A stretch of 64,000 bases of DNA from Acheta domesticus (Eukaryota > Arthropoda > Insecta > Orthoptera > Gryllidae), in the NCBI GenBank assembly GCA_031308135.1, contig JAHLJT010009419.1:181304856-181368855 (forward strand), read 5' to 3'. Below are positions 25,701-40,700 of this stretch, piece after piece. A program made the translations under genes and the position numbers. The first letter of the stretch is position 1, and each line of letters starts with the position of its first letter. The notes under the pieces are model-generated. The model was given only the letters and a program-made list of their open reading frames with translations, was not told the origin of the DNA and did not search any database.

Positions 25701-28700
25701 TGAAAAAGTTTAATTTCGTTGCGTCATATTTGACGGATTACTCCTAATGGGTTATAATTTTCTGAACCACATCGTGAAGTATCCTTTATTTCATTGTTTA
25801 TCTCCACAACGTCGCACAGATTGAGATTCCAAGATAGAAGCGGCATAATTTGAGATAGCTTCCAACGTTGTTATGGCCGCCTTTTAACCCATTTCGTACC
25901 ACTGGGCTTCCTCCCAACGACCGTCCAACGCTGCCTGCCCTGCCGCCCACGCCGCTCGCACCGCCCAGCGCCATTTGGCAGGCCCATCACTCATGCGGGC
26001 GGGCACGCATGCGCGACGCGACCTCTGTGACCCGACTTTCGCTCTCTTCGCTGAGCTCACGGACAGGAGAGAGGGGCAGAGGCTACGAGGAATGAATACG
26101 ACGAGATCAGAAACAGGTCTTCGTGTATTATATTTTTTTTAGGTAAATTTCTTTTTTCATAATTCGTTGCATTTTAGCTGACCTTGATGGCAAGGTGGCT
26201 CAGAGTGTGTATCGTCTCAGCGCGTCGTTCCGAAGGGGTGCGAGTTAAAGTGCCGCCTTCGGCATGTTTGTTTGTCCCTTGTCTTTCATGTATGTGTTGT
26301 CACGGAGGGCCTCGCGTTCAGCTGACCTTGGATCAGAGAAGCCCGCAATGTGTTGGTGTCTACTGTATGGTCGAATATGTGCCCCATCATGGGGGATGGC
26401 GGTGTTACTCCCTAGCTGGAATTTGAGATCTTACGCCGACCTGCAGGGCGACCTACTGAGAATTCCCCTCTCCAGGTATCTCCCCCAGCGGGTCACCGCC
26501 CTAGCCGGGACAAGCTCTAAGCTCCAGACTGGTCTCCAAATACGAGTGGTAGTGGAGTGTGTGTAAGGAGAGACGATAGAACAAGGTAGAGAGAGGAAAG
26601 ATCGCACGAGATCCGTGGCCCGTTTGTTAGGGTACTGATACAGCATTCGCCTGGAGTTGCTCGGAGAAACCATAGAAAACATCGCATCAGGACATCAGGG
26701 TCGAATATGTAAAGTCGCCTGGATGTAACTCTAGAAAAATAAAAAAATCAGAGAAGTACACGGATGATGTGAAGTTCACTGTCCATGCAGAGTTCGTTTC
26801 CTTTGTGCAAATGGCATGGGTATCGCTTGGAGCGGAGCTGGACCTGGCCACCGCCCAAACGCCACCTGGCAGACGTTCCTGCGAGCGCGCTCCGATGAAC
26901 CAACACTGGTTCTCCGCACGTGGCTCTGAATACTACACGGCATTCGGAGTTCAGGCTACAGAAACGTTCTTCACACACTTTGTCCCAGTTAGCTGCGAGG
27001 TCATAGGCGTGCGCACGGGGGGGGGGGCATGGCGGCTCCCCTGCCATTTTTGGAAGGGGTCCCGTAGCCTTTCCCAGGAAAACATTTTATTTCCGAAAAA
27101 ATGTATCCCCTGTTTTTCGCATTTTTATCCTGACAATTTGGGAAGTCGTTTTTCATTTGGGGAAGAGCCTCTCAAAACCATCAGGCAACTCTGTTAATGG
27201 TTCAACATAAAATCTATTGTATTTATTAAATGTATCATTTAATAAATACAATAAATTCAAATTTAAAATTTCATTATCCTGGTGTGTTTTAATTACTTAC
27301 GAGTAAAATTGTCTTATGTAGGTTAAAAAGTGTACTGGAAAGGAGGCCTAGAAATGAATTTGCTTCCCTTTCTTTTAAGTTGCGCACGCCAATGCCTGAG
27401 GTGCATTACCCCTGACAACGAAATATGTCGTGTTTGTTGCTTCATGACGGTATAAAATTCTTGAAAGAGCTCAAACTGTTATCGAAAATAGATAACACGC
27501 TTTTGCTTAACACTAGGAGAGGTGTAAAGGTAATGGTTTGAGATCTTCGCTTGTCAAATTCATTTATAAATATTATAAGAGATCTCCTTTTCAAGCTTGA
27601 AAATCATTTGCGCAGAAGCCTGAAGTGCATTATAGACACTGATTGGAATTCTTATAGTTTTCTTTAGAACTCGACAATTGCAAAATTTCTTTCCTCAACA
27701 CTCGGAAAAGTAATGCGTATATTTGAACTACGAAGTACATCGACGGACATCTGATACGTGCGCTCAATTAAGCGCGAAATTACAGTTTACAGTGAAACTG
27801 CTTTAGAATCTATAAAATCTCATTTTAGCTTTGGCGGAGTCGCCCTAAACTAGCACAGAAAATACAGAACCAAAAATATCGTCGGTTGTCCGAAGTCGGA
27901 TTTCACTCCATTTGTTCAGACAAAGCTTTTAATCACCTCGATCCAGCACATGCCAACAGATCAGACACCCCAAAAGAAAAGTATTTGGGTTTAATACTTT
28001 CACTTCTAAGATCTTTAAATCATTTTCGTGAGACACTTTCGATTGTTGACTACTTAACTTCAGTTCTCCAGTGCAACTTTCGAGTTTGAAAATTTATGCA
28101 AACGATGGCTTTTTGAATGTAGTTCGTCAAAATAAAGTAACAACATTGTCCTGTTTAGCAACTCACTCAATGAAAACTAATTACACGTAACGACGTTAAA
28201 TACATAAATATTAATAAATGGAAAAATTTCATGTATTCTTGGAAATCCATTATTACAATTTAAGAAAGGTATGGCGGCGTAAGATTGGATTTAAAACTAA
28301 GCCGGTGGTGGATTTAAGAGGTAAGCATTCAGCATTAGGGATTCTCCTCCCAAAAACATTGGACCCGAGGATCCTTCTCGCCAATGGGTACTCAGGCATT
28401 TTTAGGGGTGTTTTGTACTTTGAGGATCCTTCTTTCATTTGGAAATTCTTTTGAATTAATGGGAAAATACTTCAAAATTTTTTAAAAAAAAATGTGTTAA
28501 AAACTATTTTCGCAGCTTCTTATTGGTTGATTAATGTTTCTGCTCACGTCAACTACTACGGTCGTTATTCTGATTAGTGAAGTGAATGTTTTATCTTGGG
28601 GGATGGCGGTGTTACTCTCTAGCTGGATTTGGAGATCTGACGCCGACGTGAAGGGCGACATGCTGAGAATTTCCCCTTCAGGTATCTTCCCCTGCGGGAC

Positions 28701-31700
28701 ACCGCCCCAGCCGGGACAAGCTCTAAGCTTCAGACTGGTCTCCAAATACGAGTGGTAGTGGAGTGTGTGTAAGGAGAGACGATAGAACAAGGTAGATGGA
28801 GGAAAGATCGCACGAGATCCGTGGCCCGTTTGTTAGGTTACTGATACAGCATTCGCCTGGAGTTGCTCGGAGAAACCATAGAAAACATCGCATCAGGGCA
28901 TAATCAAATTTACTGATCACAACGGTCACTACAAAAACGATTGATGAAACCCCTGTTGACTGTTCTTAGGAGATGGAAGATAGATTATTGACAAACATGC
29001 TGATTAAGTAGTTCTCAATCTGATCTGTAGCAAATTAGAGGAAAAACAAGTTTTGTATTTCGATCCTAAAACCTTCAAAGACACAAAAAAAGAAGAAATT
29101 GAAGTTTTTGATTCGATTTTGAATTGAAGTTTTTAAAACTGATAGTAAGAATGTTTTTTTAAAATTTATTTATTTAAGGTCGCTTTAAATACATTCATAT
29201 TTCAGAGATTAAATAAATTCATTCTTTCAAATTTGCCACTTTTCAAATGCAAAATTCTATCCGAGACGATCCTCTACCCTTCTTGGATTTCATTACTCAA
29301 AAAATATATCGATCGTTTCAGAGTACTGCAAGTTAATTTATTTTTAGTGATTCCAGTCCCCTCATCTAGACATGAGGTAATAAAAAAATGTCGACGTGTT
29401 ACGAAGGCTGATAATTTCGGTATCCTTTAGATAAAGTAATGGATTTAAATTCTACGATTCACTTATTATTTGTGCAAAAAGTTGTAAAATGATTTCCTTT
29501 GTGTATAATGTAAACAAATAAAATGAACACTTTGTATTTGTAATTAGTTAAACTAGCATTTTTATACCTATGAGTTTTAACTTGTATTTCACTTTATAAA
29601 GAAAGACTCAAATGTGCTCAAACTTGTTAGTTTCTGTTTATCGCCCGGGTCTCCTGAAGAGTTGTTACTAACCGGGTCTTTCTCCTTAAACCTACCACTG
29701 AGCAAAGCTGGAGCAAAATCCACGACTTTCAATACAGAAATTTCCTGTAAACATTTTACTTAGAATTTAATGAACTATCTAATCTTTCAACAATCTTAAA
29801 TTCGTGTATTAATTTTTTAAATTTGGGGTCGCATTGTAACATCTTGATCATATAGCGACCACTGTGATTTTTAACATTGGGGTAACTGTAAGGGGAACAT
29901 ACATGGACAACATGAACACACAAACATTCGTGTAAGGGGCGGGATTCGAACGCGCGACCCTTCAAGCCGAGGCAGCTACGGCGAGGCAGTCTTAACGACT
30001 TCAGCTATCCAGGCCAGCAAATCAGTGTGATTTTTGTTTACGTTTCCTTTTCTACCTTTCCATGGCGATCCATAAGAGTACATTCCACATCTTCACACAA
30101 TACAACGAAAGTAGACCACAGTAGGGAGTACGTTCATGAATATCATTGATCATTATTAAATTATAATATCAAAGCTATAATAATAACAACAATAATAATA
30201 ATAATAATAATGTTTTCGTTTGAACAAAAATACCTGTCCTAAAATTTGAATTGTTCTTCAAAAAAAGTACCATATTAATTACCCTATTGCCAAGCTCTCT
30301 TACTTCAATCATAAATACATGACATTAACTGTCATGGAACTACAAATCTCATTTTTATGTAATTTAGGTTACTTCACTGACACTGTGGCCACGGCGGCGT
30401 CTCGTTGAGGAAGCCCTGACGTGTGGGATGTGTGCATGTGTGTGGACAGTTGCGCCACGGCCACTTTGAGCGTGTGTAGATGGCATCTACTCTAATTGGC
30501 ATCATTCCAGCTCATCCAACCGCAAGTCCTTTCAATTCAATTTGAATCTTTGTAGGCGTCCGTACCTAAAACTCGCGCAGTTTACGCGTTAGTGTATGTG
30601 AACTAGGAATAAACAACGGCCCAACCGAACTCAGAACTCATGACTTGTATAATCAAGATCACCTATGGGATCTGGCAAAGGCATTTAGCAATGTCGTTAT
30701 TACAGTTAAATATTTGAGGCAAGATACATAATTTAGAGAAATAAAATTTTGCTTGTAATATACGACTTTTGTCGTGTCAATGACCAAAGGAATAAGAATT
30801 TGCTGCCCAGAAATAACAAATACAGTGAAATCAATAGTGCGCGTAACCTTCTTTTGTAAACGATCCAACCAAGAACGAATATTAAGAATAACAACTATGA
30901 ATACTGAATTAACAAAAAAAGTCCACTTTCACAATTTTTCAGAGTAGATATTTTCCCTGTCACTTTAATCTACATTGTGCCACCGAGAAATTCTAGAGGT
31001 TTGTAACATGGGTGAGATTTGTGAATAAATCTTAACGTAACATTGGGTTAATATCGAGAGAAATAGGGGCTCAGCATTGCTTGAAACTAATAATGTCAAA
31101 GATTCACCGCATCCATTTCAAATCTTGATCTAGCTTGGAAATTAAGATAACCACAATTTACCTTCTAGGACCTCGCCATTTAATTACCGTAAATATTCAC
31201 AGTTCATGATCTGCAGCGCTTGCACAATTAAAACAATACAAATTCTGAATTATGGCCGTTATTGTATAATGTATAATATATATATTAATAATAATAATAA
31301 TTATTATTAATATATATTAATAATAATACAATTATTAATATATTAATATTATTATATTATATTAATAATATTATTAATATATTAATTATTATTATTTATT
31401 ATTATTACTCTAGGAAGCCCTTTTATAATGATTACTCCATAATGCATCAATTATTAAGAATGCGATATCTGATTTTAACCGACAGCAAATCTTATTGCAG
31501 CCAATAATATTTGAAAAGCATATGCATATCCTTGCGATACAAAGACGGTGTGAACTTTGGAGTATCGTTTAAGAACGTATTTTAAGGAGGATACTCTACT
31601 TACGACAAATAAGAAAGAAATATAATAAGTAATCAGTCGTTATATAAATCTGAGTTGATTTCGGCAATTCATCTTATTACTCAATTACATGTACATTTTG

Positions 31701-34700
31701 CGTAATATTATAATAATCCTATTATTTCTAAATCTTATGGACATCTTTGTTAAAGAGCACGGACCACTCTTGATCCAAGAAAACTTTGGAACTCGCTGTG
31801 ACTCCGACAATATCACCGTCGCCGCACTCCGCCCAAACATATGCAACTCCTTTCCTTCTCATTCTGTCGCTCAAAGTAGTCTGCCCCCGTTTGATCAGAA
31901 CAACCTCTATCTGGTTGAGTTCCAAGGCCTGTCACAGCGCAGTTGCTTTTGTTATTTTAAAGTGTGTGCATGCGAGACATTAAGAGTTTTCGAGCGAATC
32001 AAGTGCAGCTAGTGTAGTCGTTTCAGAACAACGATAAGTTATTAACACATTGAAACAGTTGGAGAGAACCACCGAAAGTCGAAGAGCCCGGCCGTTCACT
32101 TGTATCATGCAATTAATTAAAATCGCAATAGACCAAACCAGGAGAGGTGGCTCAGGAGATCAACTGAGGTCACAGCAGTGCCTCTGGGGGATCCTAGGTT
32201 CTAGTCCCGACGGTGGAAAGGTTTTCCAAATTAGCTACATAGCTAGGTCGAGTTCAGTCGCTGCACTATGTGGATGAGAATTCTAGCAGCCGGCTGCTCT
32301 GATCGGTAGTTTTTCCGTGGTTTCTCCGATCAATACGAGGCGAATGCCGGAGCAGTACCCTAACAAACGGGCTACGGACCGCGCGCTATCTTTTCTACCT
32401 CTTCCTTGTCCTATTCTCACCCCTTACTTACCCGCACTTACACGAACATGCATTACACTACCACACATGCCGAGAGACCGGTCGGGAGCTTAGAGCTTGT
32501 CCCACCTGATGCGGTGCCCCGCTGGTGGGAGATACCTGGTTGGGGAAAATCCCGTAAGTCGGTGGGAGGTTCGGCGCTGGATCTCGCCATTCAACGGGGG
32601 AAGATCACCACCACCACCACCACCACCAGCAGCAGCAGCAGCAAATAATGAGAAACATCAACTACGCTTACGGGACAAGCTACAGTAGCCGTTGACGCAC
32701 CCGGAATCAGAATCAATTAGCAATAGACTAACTTTTATTCAAAGAATATTCGCTGTATGTTTTAGAAGTTTTGAAGTGCAATTTTCTTGAATAACTTCCA
32801 TTCAATTGGTGGAATGACAAAACAATAGGGAGTACGAGATCGCCAGCGTACGTTTGCCATCGTTCGGGAAACAAATGTGAATAATGTTTACCAACCACCA
32901 CTCTCCATTTAGTTCGTCACGCCTGAGGGTCAAACTAATTGGTCACATAACTAATGAATATACGACCCTGGCTGTAAGCGTGATTGGGGCGGAAGCGCGC
33001 GGGCCGGTAGAGTAGGCATAGGCGCACATGGGCGGCGGCTGGTTGCGAGGGCTGTCGTCCGTATCGACAGGAAGTGGCCTCTTTGCCATTGTCCTTGCGA
33101 AGGTCTTCGTTGTGTTCCCAACCACCACTTCTTGGAAGCTAAATAAAACGCATGATTAAGTAAAACAGTTAATGGAATTGGAATGCTTAGGTGTGTAGCT
33201 GAATCATATATGCGATAAAAAAGCTGCTGCATTCGTCATTTAGTTCCTCCGCGAATCCGTCACTGCGCGTGCCCCGCGCTGTTCGAACTGCGCGCTGAGT
33301 ACGACTCGCGTACAGGGTGTATAAGAGCTAAACTCCGACGCCGTTCGACCGATCTCCATGAAAGTTGGCACTTCTATGTGTTTTTTCGCCGAGAAGGTTT
33401 ATGTGTTGTTACTTCTGTTGTAAGGCCGCTACATGGCGCTGTAGAACAAATGTAAATATTTACGTCAAATGCAACCCGCAACACATTCGACAGGATTCTG
33501 AACTTATATTGTTAAATCACTCGTAAACTAGGCTTTCTATAACCTTAAAAATTAAAATTTTGAGGCCAACTGCCTCAAAGAAACGTTTCTCACACCGTAA
33601 TCTACAGAATGAGCTCTTCTGGAACATTCAATTACATTTTTGCTGGTCCGCCGCTTCCCGATATTACCTCACCTGCTCAGAGATGTGCACAATCTGCAAT
33701 TAAATGTGAATGAGAGGGAGAAATAGCGGCAGAGAAAGGGACAGGGTGAGGGAGGGGGTGAGACAGTGAGGAAAGGGAAAGAGGGAGATGAAGGGCAGAT
33801 CAACGTCTGCTGGGTTTTCCTAGTTTATATGTATTGTGGCCAGGCATCTCAAAAGTGAGAGAGCGATTTAATTTCTTTCAAACACCTATTGTATTGAGGA
33901 ATTACTTATGATATGAATAATGAAATAATTAACGATAAAGAAAGTCGAAAACACTATAACTTAAAAATAGGAATTCCCAGTGATGATACTCCATAGCAAA
34001 AAATATAAATTATGGAACGCCCCATACCCGTTGCGCCGGCCCTGCTCTCCAAAGGTAGACTGGAGAAAGTCAGGGGAATTCAAGGCAGTGGGGGTATTTC
34101 GATCCTTCATTATACCTTTTCTGTATTTAATTATATACGTACTTTATAAAGAGAAATGTTATCTTTCGAACATTTTGACTAATTATTTCGTGTTTCTGGG
34201 AGCGTCAACGGTAAAGGAGACAGGTCCCGTAAGTGTAATGCTTGTTTTGTCACGGTTGGTGGCGGTGTTATTCCCCAGAATGGCGAGATCCGGCGCCGAT
34301 CTAATAACCTCCTACGCTGACTTGCGGGGTTTTCCCATCCAGGGAAAAATCTCCCACCAACAGAGCACCGTCCCAGCCGGAACAAGCTCTAAGTTCCCGA
34401 CTGGTCTCCCGGCGTGTGTGATAGTGTAGTGCATGTACGTGTAATTGTGTGAAAGTAAGGGGGTGAGAATATGGCAAGAAAGAGGAAGGAAAGATTGCGC
34501 GCGGTGCGTAGCCCATTGATTACAGTACTGCTCGAGCATTAGTCTACTGTTGATTGCAAAAACCACGGAAAACTACCGATCACAACAGCTGGTCGATCGA
34601 ATTCTGCTCCAGACGGCGAGTTAACTCGATATAGCTATGTGGCCAGTGTCGAAAATCCTACTACCGTCTGGCCCTCCCGCTCAGAGTCGAACCTTAGACA

Positions 34701-37700
34701 ACGCAGTGACATCAGTTGATGCCCTGCCATCTCAGCCGATCATCTTTTTAATTTTTATTTGTTTGTTTATTTATTTATTTGGTCAAAAAACAGTAAAAAC
34801 TGTATATGACGTATGGGGAAAGAGATTATCTGCGCACATTTTCTCGAGGCCCAGAGTAAAAAGAATAAACAATTTAAAGTAACTTAGGGTTTTTCTCAGT
34901 TGTAGCTTGACAATAGGGAGAGAGTAAAGAGTCGTCACAAAATTATGGGTTACGTAGTACAGAAATAATCATATAATTCCTCTTACGTAGTACAACGCAA
35001 CACTGTTTTCCAAACAACATTCATTGGACAAACATCGACCCTTATGGTGTGATTCAAATACCCGTTTGTAGGGTCAGTGACCAGAGACAAGGTTTAATCT
35101 GCGATGGCTCTGGCCATCTTGGTAATCACGAACGACAAGCGTACAAAGTCCACGTTGATACGACTGAGGAGCGTTTAAAATGTTACTTACATCATTTAAA
35201 TAAACCGTGTAAAAAACGACATCGCACTTTAGTGATTTCAATTGTATAGCAAAGAAAATACGTCCTTCTGAGATCAGAAATTATTTAGTCTCATGAAGTC
35301 CTCTCAATTGTTTTTCGTCTGTGGTTGAAGGAAATTGATTAAGTGCAAGGAATAGTTTAGGTAATAGGGAATGGATTCATCGGGGAGGAGCCTGGAATAA
35401 AATTCGGAGAGAGGGGGAATAAACTGGGTTTGGATTCCTTCTGATATACGAACGTGAGTTTGTATTATATTATTTTGAGAATAATCAAACAATGCCAAAC
35501 TTGTTAACAGAAATAAAAAATGATGCACCGTATATTTTGTTGCATTTTTATTTCCTTGCCAGTGTTAACTTACGTATTAATCTCAACACATACAGATAAA
35601 TACTGTGTGACATTCCCGGACAACATACGTTCGCATCTGTAGCTTATGATTTTTAAGAGTTTCGATTTTTATCGAAATGCCTTATTATTTCACCGTTTAC
35701 TGACATTCTGATGTTTATAAAACTAGTCGTGCTGGAGCAGCACGTACTTTCTGACCCGTATTTTACCCAAAATTGCGCAAAAAGTACTCACATTTTCGGA
35801 AAATTGTACATGAACTTATTTCAAAATATATCTTTAAGGAACAGATTTCATTAAGGGAAAAATCTCTATCCTTAATATTTTAATTGTAAGAAGACTCCGA
35901 AACGATATCGACACCGTTCTCTTAAACGTTCTTCACACTACCAAACAAGAAAATGTAATCAAAAACGATGGAGCCATTATTTTGAAAATGGCCCTGGGGC
36001 TTTATCTAAAGTTCCACGCAAAATTAAAATATCGGTTTCAATTTCAAGGGGCATCGAAATGAGCCAGATCGATTGGGGAATATCATTTTCGGAGAAAATC
36101 GGCTGAACGGTTTAGTCGCTAGCATTGTTCACAGACGGACAGACATTTTTTGCCGTCATTCGATTTTTCGGTATCAAGAACCCACAGATGTTTTGTGGGT
36201 CCTTGATACCGAATGAATTCTGGCTACACCAAGTGATACAAGATTTTTTTTCTAAATTTCGTAACTTGATTTATCCACTATTTCATTATTGCGATGTTTA
36301 TCGAAAATTCGCCGTTTTTTCGCACAGCATTATATAACTTTTTGTCCGAGACGAGAGAGTAAACATTTCTATAAACAACCTCACCAGTCCTGTTGTGATG
36401 GTCAGCTCTCCGCCGGCCTGCAGCGTCTGCGGAACATAGCAAGCGGAATTGGAATTGGGCGCGGCGCTGGAGAGCAACGGCGATGACCTCACGCAGATCT
36501 AAAGATAACGCAGCCAACGCTCTCTGGGCGGCGCGTTGCCCAACTAACGACGCGCCCAAATTAACTTTCCCAGAAGAAAGAATGCATTTATCAAAGACCG
36601 CTGACGAAAATATATCGAAAATCAAAGATCAAACTCCCGCCCCTCCAGAATGGTTCATTTAGTATTCTGGCTGCTTGATTAAGAGAAAATGCTCAGGAAG
36701 TACATATGTGGCTTTTGATTAAATCAACCTCAAACATTATATTCATGTTGATTACAGTTTCACAGGAGACGATTTAAATAAAGATGAGAGGTGAGCTATA
36801 TACTTAAATAAACTTAAATTAAGAAAATAATTCTTCATTTCTTATAATATAATTTGCATTAAATGTATCATAATGAAAAAAATATGTGGTAGAATTTATG
36901 GTCCAGTTACGAACTCAGACGCAGTTAGTTTCTTCACTTAGAACGCTTTTTTCTTCTTGTCCAGAATATAGCCTCAGTGTATTATGATACGTGTTTCGCA
37001 ACACTACTGAATTCGTACTTGACTCCTTCAGAAGCATATTTTTCAAAATATCTATTTCGAACTATTATGCAGATATACGTCTGTTTTTATACAAATGAGA
37101 CGATTTTGACAATATCCGGAGGTGTATCTTTAAGGTAAATGTAGTTTGTGAATGAGTAATGAAAATGGGTTTACGTTTGTAAAATAGTACTTACTTTAAA
37201 ACTCTATATCACCGGTTCCGAAGACTCTGACATTAAGTCATCCTTCATTTTTTTTTCATTCACGCTTTCCTTCGCAATGTCCCAACCACCGCCTAATAAT
37301 GAGTCATTCTTTTTTAATTTTCTCCTCAGTGGTAATTCCTTCATGTTTTCCATATTAGCACACGCGAGCTTTGGATGAAGTTACTGCAAAAATAACCATG
37401 AAGTTATGCGAAATTCTTATATCGACATGTACTAATCGTGATGAGTGATATGTCTGCAACTATCGTGTTCGCCATCATTAAACGTTATAACCGAATAGAC
37501 TCTTCAATAAATTGTTTTTATTGTCTTTCGTTTAGCCTGGTAGATGTACTGAGATGTAAGGCAACTGGAATATCACATACTACAGAGCAGCGATGAAAAA
37601 TTAATGCTCCTGAGAGTACAAACATATCTAGGAATTCAATACAAACGTATAATAGTACCAAGATGTGTGTTTTGTAACGAATAACGGAATATTTGAAAAT

Positions 37701-40700
37701 TATAACGGAATTTTTGTAAATAAATCACTTATGCACTGCTTAATTTTAATTATTATGAATATTCACTTTTGTTTGCGATAGTCCTAGACGGCTCCAGAAC
37801 ACCATCGCTGAAGACACTGCCTCACGAAGCAGTCCGCCTTCCATGTTGTGAAACAATTTTGAACCACTGACGCAATAGCCGCACCCAACTCCACTAAATC
37901 GGGCAAAGACCACCTTCCATAAGCAGCACAGGTCGTAGCGAATCGTAAGGTATTCAGGAATAGTACATTCATCATTTGAACACGGGAACACTCGTCAAGT
38001 CTTCAATGCTTCATTCTTATGTTTTGTACATCGAATGTGCGAATTGAGGAGGGGGGAATATATATATTTGAGCTAGTCAAAACAAAATTACGTGATCTGC
38101 TACTGAAGTGTGAATCAATTATATTCGAATATTTCATAACAATAGGCTATAAAAAATTCGTTTTCTAAGCGGGTGTTTACTTCTTCTAAGGAGCAAAGAA
38201 GGTTTATCCTAGCAACGAAAGATCTATCCTAGGTATCTCTCGTGTTGTCTGGAGTATACAGGATGAGGGTATGTACATGAGGAGATGAAGACGGAGTAGG
38301 TAGGTGGTAAGAGCCACTTTACTTCAATGCTGTTTCGTAGCGGAATACTCATATTGCGATTTCAGTCTTAGCATTCAATGAAAAAGCAATGAAATTACAG
38401 CCATTATTTTTTTCTGATGAAACTCAATTCAGTTATAAATCATTTCAAGTATTTTGTAAAGAAACAATTGTGTATTTATATCCAGAGCAGAGTGGAATAC
38501 ACGGCACCAAAGTACAGGATCATTCAAACATGAAACATTAAAAAATCATATCAAAAAGGCACAACAACTTTATTTTTCTTTCTGATTATTTAAGCTATTT
38601 ATTACTAATGTTAATGACGTTCAATTATTTTGTGCCTGTACCAAAGGTCATTAAGCCATTACGAACATTCAATCAAAATTTCTAATCTATCGTTGGGAAC
38701 TCACCTCAGAGAGTCTGTTTCAAGGAACCTCGTATATTTTAAACATAATTATTAAAAACAAGGTTAGGGCGACACTTCAAGAAGCTTTAGGTCAGACGGA
38801 AGAATTTGAAATATAATATTTTATAAAAAGGAATATTATTGAAATATTTAAGGTGCAATCATTTCGATTCGAAATAATTTGTTCCAATAGTTTCGATTTC
38901 ATTTGTATATTCAGGAACAGAATAATGCATATTTCATTAATGTATATTACCTTTAACAAAATCACCAGAAGTGTGTACAAGTTTAAAACAAAATATCAAA
39001 AAATCTTGTCTTAAATTCGATTGCAACTTTTCCTATAAATCCTATCTTCATCACTCCAATTGAGTATCACATCTAATGGATGATTTGTCAAAGAGACATT
39101 CCTTCACACTAGAACGGGTCAGTAGAGCACCGAAGGATGTTAAATAGCCTCCAAACATTAAAAAAAAGCCAACGAATCCCCCTGTATGTAGCGTAGTGCC
39201 ATGCCGTCACGCTCTCGTTGTGACAATTGCAGCTGCAGGTAGCGCCCCACCCCCAGGTCTTGTCACTGTCAGCTGCCACCTTCTGCTCGTGGCGGTCGCG
39301 AGAGAAAGTATGCGCAGCGGAGCGGCCGACTACACGCGTGTCGCTTCGTGCGTCGGGCGTCACGCTTTCAAGCAACCGGCGGAAGCCCGCGGGATAATGG
39401 TGGGAGCCCCGAACAAGGGGGCGTATGAGTCCCCAGGCGTTGCTACAAAGACCGCATTGCCAACCCAGGAAAAGTGACAACGGAAACTTCCTCTGGAGCT
39501 GACAAGGACGAGGAGGAGCATTTCTTAATCCTTTATGGAAAGTAGCTCTTAAGTAGGTGTGCGACTAGATGAAGGTTACTTGCTCAACTCTTACACGTTC
39601 CAAATAATGATTATGTCATTTAACGTATTTTACAGTCACTTGACAGTTTATTTACATTCCGATACAGCACTTGATAATGGATGCAAAACTTCAGATCATG
39701 AATTGAGTAGGTGACGTGGACGTTGTGATTTGCACATTTTGCGTCATTCACGTAAGACTGCCTTACCCTTCTTATAAAAGAATTGTTTGTTTTCGAATTG
39801 GAACCGCGAAAAGATTCCGTAATTTGTAAAATATTGTTTTAAAAGTGAAAGTGGCTGTATTCTGAAACCCAACCACAAATGATGAACTCCTGAATTATAC
39901 TAATTAACCTCTGCTGGGTGTTGGTGGACATTCTAATACTGTTAAGTGTTTAGTAACAAACAGAAAGACGTAGACACGTGCAGTTGATTTGCACACAATA
40001 TCAAATAATCAAACCAGCTGAAGTGGCTCAGGGCTTCAACTGATGTCACTGCAGGGTCTCTGACCGGGAGGTCGTGTGGTTCGAGTTCCGAAGGTGGCAG
40101 GATTTTCGACACTTGCTAGGTTCAATTCAGCCGCCCTCTGGAGAATTCTAGCGTCAGGCTGCTTAATTCCGTCTACTTAGTTTTCCGATGTTTCTCCGAT
40201 AAAAAAAAGGTAATACCAGAGCCGTACCCTATCAAACGATCTACGGACCCCGCGCGATCATTCCTTCCTCTTGCTTGTCCTATCATCACTCCATACACAG
40301 ACACTCAGAGGTATTACACTACCACAATTGTCAAGAGACCAGTAGATAACTTAGAGCGTTGTCCCAGTTGGGGCGGTGCCACGCTCGTGGGAGATACCTT
40401 GATACGGAAAACCCAGCAAGCCGACGTGTGGTTCGGCGCCGGATTTCGCCGTCTAACGTTAGAAGAACACCCTCACGTGATATAGCATACACTACACTTA
40501 TGGGACTGATGACCGTAGCAAATAACGCGTCGGGAAACAAATAATCAATCAATCAAATAATTTAATTTTTACGTAGGTTTTGAGATTGACTGACCACCTT
40601 GCTACGGAGGAGGGTTATCCTAATACATCAGAACAAATTCAAAATGGTCTGATTTTCGAGCTTAAGGCCTAAGAACGTGGGCCTCCGAATCACAGAGTGG

